Below, in pieces: positions 52,601 to 64,000 of a DNA stretch of 64,000 bases. The notes beneath the pieces were generated by a model. That model saw only the letters and a program-made list of their open reading frames with translations. It was not told where the DNA came from and made no database searches. This DNA is from Echinococcus granulosus. Lineage: Eukaryota > Platyhelminthes > Cestoda > Cyclophyllidea > Taeniidae. Every line of letters begins with the position of its first letter. The first letter of the stretch is position 1. The translations under genes were made by a program, and so were the position numbers. The stretch is taken from NCBI RefSeq assembly GCF_000524195.1, contig NW_020170384.1, forward strand, positions 840,998-904,997. Direction: 5' to 3'.

Positions 52601-54342
52601 TCCTGAGGTATTATCATAAAATCTAAAAAGAGAACGAACTTGCTAGCAGTGGGGAACCTCTTCTACTTTTCAATTCTCAGAACCCACTTTAGAGCCGCTG
52701 GGACGTTTTTAAGATTCTCTCAGTCGGAATAACCATTGTGCATTGATTAGGTTTGTTGGGTTAAGAGGTTCCTCATGATTATTTTTCCCCATGTTTGTTT
52801 TTGAATAAAATAATTGTGTGCAGCTCAGTGGAAATTGCACCTGTCGTCTGGCTTCTGGATTTAAGGCATGTAACATCTCGGGATTATTTTGTTCGAGTCT
52901 GAACTTCGATGGCCTAGTAATCGTTAAGTCACTTACCTGAGACAGATACGATAGAGTCAACTGGACCTCTACAGGTGCATCCGTAATCCAACCTAGTGGA
53001 ATTAGTAAGACCGTTTATTCCACCATCTTGAACCAAGGTGATTTCTTTTGTGTGGATGTTGCCCAGTAGAGCTTTATTTTCTTGCGTCGTCAAATACAAC
53101 ATACTGGTTTATCGAGAGTAGTTTAGGCAGTGTTGCCTGCATCGGCATAATTTTTTTGACAGGTACTCAACAGGCCCTCACCAACAGGTTCTCAAATAGA
53201 CACCCACATCCATATTTCAAGAACACTACTAAAGACATATTTCATCATAATTCCCACTTTAAAAGCAGTAAAACACAAGTCTTGGAAAAACTATTTTTAG
53301 GAAGCACATTTTCGACTGAGTTATTCAATAGCTGAATGTCAAAGGCGTATTAGGAGTGGTTTCATATTTACACACTCAGCCTACTCTTGACCTTTTCCCA
53401 AATAACTGCTTCTCCAGATTTAGCTTTCAATATTCAGCTTTATACACCACAGCGAGTACTCCTTTATACGTCGAATAAGGGACTCTTTTGAGAGGATTAA
53501 CTTGCCTCACCTGAATTTGACCCTATTGATGCATCGGTGGTAGTGAAAATGAATGCTGAATTCATTAGAACTAAAGCCCCAGGCACTATGGCGTCTGAAT
53601 TGCCGACGTCAACCGTATCGTGCATTGACTGCTTAGCTAACACGCCATACCACTTGCCTTTGCAGACAAGGTAGCTTCTACTAAAACTCTTTTGGCGTGA
53701 CACACCAAAATAGGACCTTGCATCACAACGGTTCTGCGATTGATATACTCTCTACTCTGACCTGCAAATAATTATGAGGTTACTGTCTCTTTCCTTACTG
53801 TGTCTGGTATTGTGGCGGCTGCTACGGTGATACGCTGGTTGGCCATTCGTCGACGTTATTGCTATCACCTATACGTGATCGGAACAGGCATTTCATTTGG
53901 TACAAAACAATAACTAAATCTTGCAACAAATATTCCCACAGTGAATGGGCAAAATACAAGAAAAAATACTAGTATACGTTGCATCGAGTTTCCTTACGGT
54001 ATTGTTGGTTTATTTTGAGACGCCTTTTTAACGGTGCTCTTCGCAATGACTGCACCTCTGAAGCCCGTGAAATTATGATGTGAAATGGCGACCTCCTTGA
54101 GATGAGTCATGGGACTTCGGGGTAGGTCAACCAAAATTGACTCACTATTGTTCTCATTTAGGCTTTAATGTGAGCATATTAAGTCATTTATGGTCTCGTT
54201 TATGCGTATCCTCCACTTCATACGCTATCTGCTTGTTTGGCTGTTGTTCGTATCTACTTGGTCTTTAAACGACCAAATGCAAAACTTGCCTACTAGCAAA
54301 TAGACTTCGAAAAACGCTTTGCTAAAAAGAAATAAGATACAC
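49660..54342. other. Region between PLAA and the second LTR element
   Basis: About 4.7 kb. Apart from the candidate exons listed separately at 51667-53680, it holds no recognised gene. On the minus strand near 50.70-50.84 kb a further open stretch (RVLQILSGESECLTNAAP, then HCDWDWYHPRRQLKG) runs into a GTGAGA donor-like site. An AATAAA on the minus strand at 49745-49750 might end a transcript from this region. None of this could be joined into a full gene model. Confidence 0.3.
51667..53680 (-). CDS. Candidate exons of an unrecognised gene
   Basis: Three minus-strand open segments have good splice borders. Segment A (about 53680-53511) ends TTTTCACTACCACCGATGC, then GGGTCAAATTCAG before GTGAGG. 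Segment B (52992-52937) lies between CCACTAG and GTAAGT. A and B join in phase, and the junction reads SIGSNSGWITDAPVEVQL. Segment C (51768-51667), between CATAG and GTATAC, reads PPARILKVQVSPLVISESW, with a beta-strand pattern like a fibronectin III or Ig-like fold; it does not join B directly by phase, so an exon between them would be needed. No family was identified and no start or end was found. The whole may be chance or a decayed gene. Confidence 0.22.
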
Positions 54343-55356
54343 TGGTTGTTGGTTTAACTCTCGCTTTTGATGAAGAACCCACTAAGGTGCTCCGCCATGT
54401 ACCTTTGCCTTCGTCTTCAGGGAAGTTTCGGGACGATACATTGGCGGCGGTGGAAAGCTAATACAATCTTGAAGGACTTCCATCCTACTTTTTATTGCTG
54501 AGTGATAAACCTTAACAGAGCGGAAGAAGCGTGTGTATTGTAGACGGGAGAATGCGCAACAAACCCTAGCGGAAGGTCTGAATATGACGTCTACCTTCAG
54601 TAATTACCCCTGGCCTGTAGCCTACAGGAAATTAACAAATGAAGCAACCCTAGCCGTGGTCGTTAACCATCTGAAAAGTTCGTTATGCAGCTATCTACTG
54701 CACCTTATGAAAACATGAATTATGTAAACTCCCGACACCCTCACTTCTCTACTGGCTGGATAGAACCCAGACAGATTTGGTTGGGCAGCACTGAAGTGAG
54801 AAAAGTGGCAAGCAGAAATGGATGATAAACCTTAGCGCCAAGAAACTGCTCGAAACTCTGCCCCTTACTAAACGACTGTTTTTGGGCCAGTATTCCTACG
54901 GCTAGCTATTGGCACGCGCAATGGTCAGCACATTCCATCGTCCCCCTAGCGCAACTCCCAAACGAAACGAAACTCCAGATCCAGTAGACTTGCCAACAGA
55001 AACAAGTGACGTTGCGGTCAAATATCGTCTCAGTTGGATGAAAAATTTAAGACTGGCACAGCCGTCTCGTGAGTGTTTTTCTTACAGCACAGACCACGTC
55101 GTGGTGGCTGAAGTAGAAGACTGAGCAAGAAGAGTGCCGAGGACAACGCCCAAAAGGAGAGAGAGGCTATGTAATGCATTGGCTGTTTGATTAACTCCCG
55201 GTTTCGGTAAAGGGACCACTTAGATACTCAGCCATTGTACATTCGCCATGTGAGCTGGCCTCCAGGACATGCCAGCAGCCTCTAAGCCCGTCTGCAGGTC
55301 GAAAATACATATTCGGCCCGAGCATTATGTCTTCAGGGAAGTCTCAAGATGCTACA
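54343..55356 (+). mobile_element. TRIM-like miniature LTR retroelement, copy B
   Basis: Second copy of the element at 18.3-19.4 kb, about 1,010 bp. The 5' LTR (about 54347-54440) has lost roughly 80 central bases but keeps GTTTAACTCTCG at its start and CTTCAGGGAAGTTTCGGGACGATACA at its end. The 3' LTR (55184-55356) is fuller: TGTTTGATTAACTCCCGG to TCAAGATGCTACA, with TG and CA ends. Directly after the 5' LTR stands TTGGCGGCGG, which contains the TGG expected to open a tRNA primer-binding site. Before the 3' LTR there is AAAAGGAGAGAGAGG, a plausible polypurine tract. Internal blocks shared with copy A include TAAACCTTAAC with GCGGAAG, CTCTACTGGCTGGATAGAAC and TTACAGCACAGACCACGTCGTGG. There are no coding domains; the 71-codon ORF at 54909-55124 is not kept in copy A. 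Confidence 0.75.
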
Positions 55357-56408
55357 AGCAAAACTGTTACCACTTTATGAAAGATTCCGCATTCTTCATA
55401 TCTCAACATAGACTTATAGGAAGTACTTCTTACCTCTTACCTAAGTTTGACGTTGTTTTGCCAACTCAGTCAGTGAAGTCGTGGACGAACCGATGCTTTG
55501 GTGAGATCATTTCTATTTAGGCTTAAAAATTGCAAGATATTTGTTTTGTAACACGCGTCACCATGACCGCAGCCATTCCTGACCACAAAAATAATCTAAC
55601 CAGCTGCATTTATTCCTTAAAATAATACAATGTTTCCACAAGTCGACTCAAATAAAGAGATCCCTTAATCATGCAGTGCATGAGAAAACAATGCAAAAGG
55701 CGCCCGATTACTTTTCTGGACTTGCCTCCCAATTATCTTGGAGCCAATTTTCACAGGTTCAATGCCCAACTTCAAACATTTGGAAAAAAAGTGGAAGTGA
55801 CTCCACTACCCCGCCTGAACATGTAATGCACCTGAGCTGTGTCTCATAATGACCAGCCGATGCCAAGACTCCAAGGAAAACTCGTCATGTATGCTAAGTT
55901 CCGACGCACATAATTCTGTCACTTCATCGCACTGACTGCTATAGTTTAACAATTTGTATACACTTTGATGTAAATAGTTCGTGACTGTATGAAAAGGGGA
56001 CGCAACCTAACCACCCTACGGCCAAAGCCACTGCTTTTAATGGTTGCTTGAAATTACCGATATACCGGTGACGTTCGCCCTGAAACGGCAAGCTAACAAG
56101 TAAGGAAAAGTCACCAAGTAATCATAAATGTCTTTTATGAAACATCAAGTATAAATATCACTGACGGAGCATAGCAGCAGTGGAGTGAGTGAGCCCATGA
56201 GGAGAAATATAAAGCCCTGGCCTAACCAATCACTTCTAACGCATGCACGAGCCATCGGCGGTAGCGGTGATGGCGAATGGTTTTACGAAGATTCAAGATG
56301 GCAATGACAAAACAGATGGCTACAACAGGGGGAAGGATGACAGAGTGGATTGAGATAAAAAAAGTGGTTAGGACGTTACTCTGTGTGTGAAAGACGGGAC
56401 TCTGCTCA
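55357..56408. other. 3' flank of the UBR gene
   Basis: About 1 kb downstream of the UBR stop on the minus strand, expected to hold its 3' UTR. An ATTAAA (56036-56041) and an AATAAA (55609-55614) on the minus strand are possible polyadenylation signals. The first 200 bases after the stop contain an open frame with a membrane-like segment, described in the findings. Confidence 0.4.
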
Positions 56409-59400
56409 CTAGATGAGATACAGCTTCGCCGATGTCGCGCTGTTCATCTGATGATTGAGCCACATTTGATTCAACTCCTCGTAAGCTTTCTCATTGAGGA
56501 ATAGCGGGTTGCCTCGTCTACATGAAGAAAGACAAGCGTAAATCATGCGCTCAATAATCACATAAAAAGCGTACTTTTGAGTTTTCACAGATGATAAAAG
56601 GACATGCACTCACCGAAGACCAACATCGGGCTCGCCAAACTCATCCCTGTAGGGACTCGTCAGCTCTGTGGTCCGACGGCCCTGATCGGAGAAGAGAAGA
56701 ACCCCACCAGTGAAAAGCATCACCATGGCGTATCCAGAGTGGCTACAACGCACGTGCGCCTGAATATCGTAGACGACGGCCTCTCGACGCCCCACAGTGC
56801 TGACAGTGCCATTATCTGAACTCACAGTCATCTCTGGGATTGTCTCAAACCGTCGACAGCTGTAGCAGGCGAAACACGCCACTGCCCCGCACACCAGACA
56901 TAGACTTGGATCCGAGTGGATGTTGCTACCGGTGTGCACGCTCCTAGAGAAAGTAACAACAATTGACAGTTGCTTTTAGATGATTTGAGGGATTTACTAT
57001 GATGTGAGCTTACTTGAGCTCCGTCGCAAGAGCCATGAGGGAGACATACTCCTTGGGTAATTGGATCAGACGGGGAGGGTTGATGTTGGGTTCGGGAAGA
57101 AGAGGTATCGCTGATCTAAGGTCCAGTGAAGGTGGTAAATAAACAGGTAGGAGTTGATTGGCATATAGAGATCGAGAGACAGAATCCCGGCCGAGGAGAC
57201 ACCAGGAGGTCATTAGACTAGCTAACCAGAGGGAGCTGGATGCTGATGCCTCTGCAGTCAAGCACGGAGGTGATACAATTTCTTCTACACCACAATTTGC
57301 ATCGGAGAGAAGAATAAGAAGATCGGAGGGCGATTGGGGCAGACCCAGGTATGCCAATAGCATGCTGAATTCGTCTGAAGTACAATAGATGGTAATACAA
57401 TCACGAGCAGATGTGCGCAGGGTGAAGAGAGTGGTATGAGGGCGATGGAGACGTACATGAAGGTTTGTCTTCAAGTGGGTGAGACAATTCTGGGGGCACG
57501 TCGAGATTTGTGATCTGAGAAATCATGAAAGCTGCAATACGCAAGAACGGAAGACACCGAGAGTGGATGTATGTGAACAGATGGGTCAGATTTCGTGATG
57601 TGGGCTCAACCGTGCATATGGGAAGGCCGGAGAGGTGTTGCAAACGTCGGCGTACTGCTAACAACTGTAAGAGAGACAAGTCATTGGCGTTAAAGCATAA
57701 GGTCGATATTTCCGACGTCATTGTGAGAGGCAGTAGCATACCTTATCATTCATCCAGAGGATGGCACAGGGCTCCCGCAGAGCTTCGTTGATGGACGCAT
57801 CAAAAGAGTGTTGCGGTTGCCAAGAGAGGAGAGTTTGAACAAGGAGAGCAAGGTAGCAGAGGCGCAAAGTGAAGGCCTCGTGTGAGTCACCCATGGGAAG
57901 TCGTGGAAAGCCCTCGTTGCAAGCGACATCAGGCAGTTGGCCCACTGCCTCTGCTATGACGACGCGTTCACGGAGTTGTACTCGCTGGCACTCCACGCGT
58001 TGGTCCACGCCCTCTAGACCCGGGCGCAAGAAGAGGAGGCTGATGAAGAGGTGTGTGATGTCGGCCTAGAGTGCAAGAGAAGAAAAGGTCCGAGTGTAAT
58101 CAGTCAGTTCGGTGGAGTGAGAAACAGGTCGACTCACCTCCCAGAGGAGACTAGCGGGAACACCGAGAGTATCAGGTGATTGAGAAAGCGTCTCGAGTGC
58201 CAAGGAAACGGAGAGTGGTGAAGGAGGAGGACGCGTAGGACTTGAGGATAAGTTGATAGGCTTATTGTCGCAAAGGCTGCCAGAGTCAGGCAGGAGGAGA
58301 CGCCAAAGACGAATGGCGTCCTGGGTGACAGCAATACGCATAACGTTTTCAGTCAAATGTGATGCTTTCCTTGTGTGACTATGTGAGCAACAACAGTAAT
58401 TGGCATCTTCATCTAAATAGAAAGAGGTAAGCTGATGTGAAGGGCAAAGAAAGCAGGTTTCGAAATAATTTTACCTGCTTGAGGAGCAAAGTAGCAATAC
58501 CACCACCACCACTCAGGGTCATCGCGCTGCAGAAGCCACTGGCGCATCCGAGTAGTGTCACCATCACCATCAGCCCGTCCGAAGATGCCCCTGGAAACGG
58601 GTGCCAGACGCGCGTGAGCGTGGAATGCGGCACGAATCAGGTAGCAAAGACCCGTTTTGTGGCGTTCCGCCATGTCGCTGCTGAAGAAGTGACTTCGTGG
58701 GCCCAACAGGCGCAGGTACTATTGCGGAAACAAGACAACCTGTTTCAATTATCATCGTGGCAGAACAGAGTCCAATGACACCGAATGATCTGAAAGCTAT
58801 AATCCCGTACACGTGGATCACGGGGTGAACTGCATTGGGTCTATTACGGTGTAAGATAAAAGAGATGATTAACATAACCAGTTCCAGAGACAATGGATAA
58901 CGATAGTAGAGGGATGCTTTCAAAAGGAACTGATGTTTTTCACCCTAGTTCAGCATGAGATTAAAATACCGCATTTGTGATGGGGTGTTGCAATATTAAT
59001 AAAAAAGTGAGGAGGATGATTAGATAAAATGCAATATTTGGATTTGGTTGTGCAAACTTATTTTCTCTCCTCCCGCAGTGCAATTTGCCAACATATGAAT
59101 GTCACTCGTAGCAAATTTTCCTTCGAAAGCCTACTCACAAAAACTAAGCACGATGCCCACATTTTAAACAGTATACAGAAAATCAAGACAATGCACTACT
59201 TGGATGAATGCATTTGTGAAACTTCTGTAATCAACGGTATCGGCGATAAGTTACGATGAGGTGTATTGTGTTTAAGATGCATGACGCGCTTAGTGAATGA
59301 AAAGCTTCGCCACGCTAAGGAGAAAGTTGCAAACTTAGTAGAATAGCATTGACATGCACTGAGGTGGTGAAAAAGAGATTGGTGGATGACACACCCTCTC

Positions 59401-62400
59401 CCAGTCAATAAGTGTGTAGGCGATGGAGTGTCGAAGCGTGCGCCAGGCAGAAGCTGCAGCATGAAGGGCTTGAAGGCTACGTCGACGAGTGCAGACAAGA
59501 GCCGCACGTAGCCGACTAACCGCCTGGCCCAAGCGTCGACTCGACTCTGTTACTGTGGTCTCCAAGCGACCACTGAGCAGTAGGAGGTGTGAGTAGCAGC
59601 TAACCAGGCTAGTGTGCAACTCCTCCACCGCCTCGCACACGCACGGTGGTAGAGCAGCGGCAGCGGCGGCACTAGAGCCGGAGGTGCGCTGCTGTCCATC
59701 GTCCCTGTCCAGCGATCGAAATGCGTCCGCCACGATGGCCTGCATAATTAGCGACGTCGCATCGACCTCCAATGCGGGCGTTCCAGGCTCATTCACGATT
59801 GCATTTACTGTCTCATTATCAAGAAGGTTGTTATCGTTGCCCTCATCGACTTCGTCAAGATCCACCGCAGGGAGCCCAGCCGCTGCATCTTCAGCATTGT
59901 TTATCATAATCACTGAAAAGAAAAAAATAATTTCATCATGGGACTCTATCTTTTTCCTTCTCTGATGGGACTTATAAAACATGTGACACAATGTAACTTA
60001 CTGAAGTTGACGGGACCATCCGTCCCCGCATTCGCGATAAGAGGCTGGACGCATTCAATGGGCCTTGGCTGACTGAGATGAGCTAGGTTTTTAACAAAGC
60101 TCCAAAGATTTTCGGACACTCTGAAACTATCTAGTCGAGGGAATTGTAGAAGGGGGACAATTGCTTGTTGCCCGCGGCAAAGTGTCGTTCTACCTTCATG
60201 CAAGGATGACGACGAGGCGCCTAAAAAGCGACGACCAAAGGAGCGGGGCAAGCGTGATCGATGCTCAGAGGTGCCTGTTACTATTCCACTCCTTGTTTCT
60301 CCAGGCTTTATCTCTTCGATGTCTTGTGGCGAAAAAGAATTCTCGCAAATCGTGCAGATTTCTTCAAGGACACGATCCCGGTCATGCGCATTGCTGTCAG
60401 TCAAAATGCCAAAGAGCATTGAAAAACTCTCTGGTACGTTCGAAAGCTGATACGGGTAAGGGGGACACAAGAACAAAAAAGAAAAATTAAAACCTAATCT
60501 GAAATGCTAGGATGAAAAAAAAATATATGACAAACTTCAGTGATACTAAAGTTCACTTTGAGGTTGATTGATGTGGACAGCTTTGGAGACTCATTAAGCC
60601 ATTCATGGAGGTTCCTCAGCCAAGAAGCCAAATCAGTAGGCCTTTGGAGACACCTTGATAACCATTCGGTGGGCACCGAGTCCTGCAGACGCTCGAAAAC
60701 TGGAAAGTCGAAATTGGCAAGACAACGGCAAAGAGAGCAGCGAAACTCGTACATGGGTGGTCTGTGAGAATATCTGTGCCTACGAGAATGCAGAGACTAA
60801 TATTGATCAGCGTGTCAACGGAATAAAAAATAAATTCGAGTAGGTTAAAATCAAAGGTTACGTACTGTCGCATATCATCGTTTTGCTCTTTCAACCGCTC
60901 TGAGTACCGCTCCTTGCAAGTGGCGTGCATGGAGTGAGGACAGGTGGATATGAATGTACCCTCCTCTCCCACGGGACACCTACTAGAGATGAGAGGGCGC
61001 TGGAACCAGGGATCAAGCACATCTGATTTCTTTGTCCAAGACACCGGCTCCGACGACTGACTACTTCCTGCCATGGAGGCTGTTAAATGGAGGGGATTAT
61101 GTCACTCTAAGTATCCGGCACAAAGAAAACATTCTCCTTCAGTTGCATATTAATCACTCACGTGAGGATTGGGTGGCGTAGGCTCCACCGTTGTTGCCCG
61201 GATGTGCACCAGGGGTTAAATTGCTAAGAAGGTATGGCAATTGTGTCAGAACGACTTCGTGACTACCTATTGAGGCGGCCACTGCTGTTGTAGCAATCCC
61301 CGCCAACGTCTGCTCGGTCTGAAGAAGAATAGGAACCCAGGAACTTTCAAAGAAAAAGACATATTATTCGAAATAACACCAAGCTTACAAACCATCAGCT
61401 ATTAAAAAGGAATAATTTTTAATATTGATCGCTGTTCACCATTAATGAAAAATGGATTTATAACCCTACATTTCAACGCACTTTGCTGAATTAGAATGAA
61501 TTGGCAACACTATCAATTAATAAAATACCTCAATGCTTTAGAATACAAAAATTGGAAATGATTCTATGTAAATGAAAGTGGGAGTAAACCCTCACGCAAT
61601 CGGGCCTGCAGACACCGGTGGCAAAATCAACAGCTTGACCATGAGGCAGGGGGACCGAGAGAACGTTAGAACGACTGCCATATGCGGCAATCACCATGTG
61701 ATGCCTCTCCTCCTCTGGCACCTCATCCTACAAGAGTGAAAAAGGAGGAACCAGAGGTTTGTAGAGCAATGAGAACAAAAAAATAGCGGGTAAGATTAAG
61801 GAGGGGTAACAATAAACTCACCAGACAAAGCACACACGTGACTAGAGGCTTTTCATTAGCCAGCACTTGAGAAATGCGCTCCTCCACACGATTCGGACCT
61901 AGAGCGCTGAAGGTGGTGAAGGAGGCGTTGGTCACGGCCTCGTCAAGAGATAGGTAGTTATTAGAGCTCGAGGATAAGGAATCCGCTGTTTCCTACAAAA
62001 GAGCGAAACTCAGGTAAATCACACAACCGAGGAGACTTAAAAAAGGTGGTGCATATGATGGATGGAGGGCCTAACCATCTGCTGGTCGTTATCACTGGCA
62101 CTGGAGATCTCTTTGAAGTGCTTCTCGATGAATTTCTGCTGCATTTTTGACATCTGTGCCATGATTTTAGCTCGCCGACGCTGTTTAGCCTCCAACATTT
62201 GCTGCTTCTTGGACTCCTCCGATTCCTATGAGAATTAAACACTATGTGAACGTGGAACCAATTCTTCACTACAGACTATGCACATACTTGAAATAGATCT
62301 AACTCACCAAATTTTCGACTTCCATGGCAGTCAGACCTGTGGAAGCCTCACCTTGTGGCTTAGCAGCCACATCATACCATAGATCTATGGTCCACCTAAG

Positions 62401-64000
62401 TGGAGAGGAGGCTACATATACACAAAGACGCACAGGCAAACACACAATCATGGAGCACATACTTTGCTAAATGGGCCACCTTGGGATCCATTCGGTCGTC
62501 CTGCAGATCCAACAGCCGCGAGAGAATACAGTTACTTCAAGAAAAAAAAGTAAATAAACAGAATACCGAAAACATTAACCACAAAAAAGCACAGAAGAAC
62601 ACCACCTACTTTTCGGTTGAGAGTTCCAGGTCAGACCCCCTATCTATTCCCGTTTTGGTCCAGTGTCGAGAAGCGGCTAATCGCTGCAATTCCTCCGGCG
62701 TCTCCTTCTCGATCGGCACCCGTGCCACAGCTTCCAGGAAGGGCCGACGACCTATCGCTCTGTATAATGGCAGAGAAATTGCAAAAATCTGACCCATGGT
62801 AATTCACTCCTAGTTTTACAACCCAAGTGAGAAAATAAGTAAGACTTTTTGCGTGACTGTCTTTTTCCTTTGCTAGTGCCTTGTGTGCAATGATTAGCAG
62901 TGTTTCTTCACAATCACCAGATACTCATTTTTACCAATCGTCGAGATCAATGAAGAGGAATTTGTGTTAGAAAAAAATACTTTAATCTAACATTAAGTTT
63001 AGTCACCTTCGTTGGTATTGAATTTATAGAGGTTAGAAATAGATACGGTTGATGCATCTATTAACAAACATATCGACGCAGTAAAAGCATGCGCCATTCA
63101 TATAAGACCACCATAGTGCTACATATCCTTTGTAAGCATAGATATAAATGCCTAAATAAGGAAGAAAATACAGATAAAGAACTGGTATAGAACAAGCATT
63201 TCAGCCCTAGCAACTGGATACTGGTGATAGTTGCTAAAACCTAAATAGATTCCAGTATAGAGACAAAATGATCTCAAAATTAACTAGAATTAGCGGTCAA
63301 TCGTAAAAACTTATTTAAAATGGTCCAAAGAGCCAAAAGTAGAGATCAATCACGGCATCGGAAATTTGGAACTCTGAGAACGATATTTTTTAAAGCAAAG
63401 AATTCGAAGAATTGGTGCAGAAAAACTCACGAAAAAGTGATCGCGTCCTCATAAAGAGCCGCAGCAATGAGGTGGAGAACGAGTTCAGTAAGTGTCTCCG
63501 ACCACCAGGACTGTGCAGGGTTGTGAACCACCGCAACGCCAAGAAGTCGGCGAAGAAGTCGCACGAAGGTGGTGCACCGCACTACCTGTAAAAGGCCCCT
63601 CTCCACTGCAGCCACAAAGCGCCGTCGCGGTCGCGGCAGTGGAGGCGGAGTGGGAAGCTGCAGACATCGAGTACCCGCTGGATCGCCCGACTTCTGCGAC
63701 CAGTGCTTCAGCACTCGTGTCACGTACTCCTCAGCCTAGGCAAGCATGACACAAAGGTGGTGGTTACAGAGCTCAATAGCAATTGGATCCCGCACGCACA
63801 ATCACGTGGCACTCACCATAGTCTGCTCCGTCTGTTTATAACCATAGTAGAAACGATTAAACCTATTTACGATAACCTCTGGTTTGATGGTGTACACTCT
63901 CTTGGTACCACAGGTGGCAAGAGTCGCAACCTGTTGGAGGATCCTCGAAAGTGGTTCCTCAACGCTGTCTCTCCAAGAACCTGACCAGGTGCTAGGAGAA
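56409..64000 (-). CDS. UBR1/2: UBR1/UBR2-type N-recognin E3 ubiquitin ligase, C-terminal part (20 exons, 5' end outside window)
   Basis: RING ubiquitin ligase of the N-degron pathway. Exons in coding order: >64000-63817, 63735-63431, 62759-62610, 62534-62463, 62395-62308, 62225-62076, 61992-61822, 61727-61596, 61318-61162, 61079-60866, 60761-60536, 60446-60002, 59912-59395, 58718-58475, 58412-58138, 58065-57742, 57664-57457, 57374-57014, 56943-56614, 56517-56409. Phases close over 1,553 aa. Counting from the first full codon in the window: a basic helix (RRRAKIMAQMSKMQQKFIEKH) precedes the RING, as in UBR1/2. The RING-H2 has C369-x2-C372, then CPHSMHATC (516-524) and C549-x2-C552. The C-terminal UAIN-type region has LCLVCGAVACF, SPYRDEFGEPDVGLRRGN and PLFLNEKAYEELN. 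The UBR box and ClpS-like domains would lie beyond the right edge. The region between RING pairs and the stretch after the RING are longer than in human UBR1/2. The third exon's acceptor was fixed by phase alone and is the least certain. Confidence 0.93.

Noticed and set aside
58413..58633. Alternative minus-strand frame with hydrophobic residues within UBR exon 58718-58475
   Set aside because: The frame cannot be joined to the next exon without an early stop, whereas the chosen frame joins both neighbours in phase.
1..64000. CRISPR arrays, operons, riboswitches, phage or bacterial defence systems
   Set aside because: The window is eukaryotic, with spliced genes; no spaced repeat arrays or prokaryotic gene clusters are present.

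Overview
The window reads as nuclear DNA of a flatworm, most likely a cyclophyllidean tapeworm (taeniid or hymenolepidid). This is inferred from spliced genes with GT-AG introns (one of only 34 bp), about 40% GC by eye, few genes in long non-coding stretches, and a family of miniature LTR retroelements like the TRIMs described from Echinococcus and Taenia. No database search was possible, so genus and species are open.

Layout. 1-5.3 kb: a VTI1-type Qb-SNARE gene on the minus strand (5 exons) and a cathepsin L-like cysteine protease on the plus strand (4 exons), divergent across about 1 kb. 5.3-29.6 kb: a long stretch with no gene I can support; it holds one partial LTR copy near 6.7 kb, and a miniature LTR element with an inverted solo LTR at 18.1-19.4 kb. 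29.6-38.4 kb: two intronless four-transmembrane genes that look like diverged paralogues, in convergent orientation, and a small possible secreted-protein ORF. 41.5-48.8 kb: a complete ten-exon PLAA/Doa1 gene (WD40, PFU and PUL domains) with a 100-N assembly gap in one intron. 49.1-55.4 kb: a pair of inverted solo LTRs, a second miniature LTR element, and a few weak candidate exons. 56.4-64 kb: twenty exons of a UBR1/UBR2-type N-recognin ubiquitin ligase, whose 5' part lies beyond the right edge.

Functional picture. VTI1 serves Golgi/endosome fusion and cathepsin L is a secreted or lysosomal protease. PLAA (ubiquitin binding with p97/Cdc48) and the UBR ligase (N-degron recognition) are two ubiquitin-pathway genes next to each other on the same strand. 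There is no evidence that they are co-regulated. Exon boundaries were placed by hand from splice consensus, reading phase and family similarity. In all four spliced genes the phases close without a frame break.
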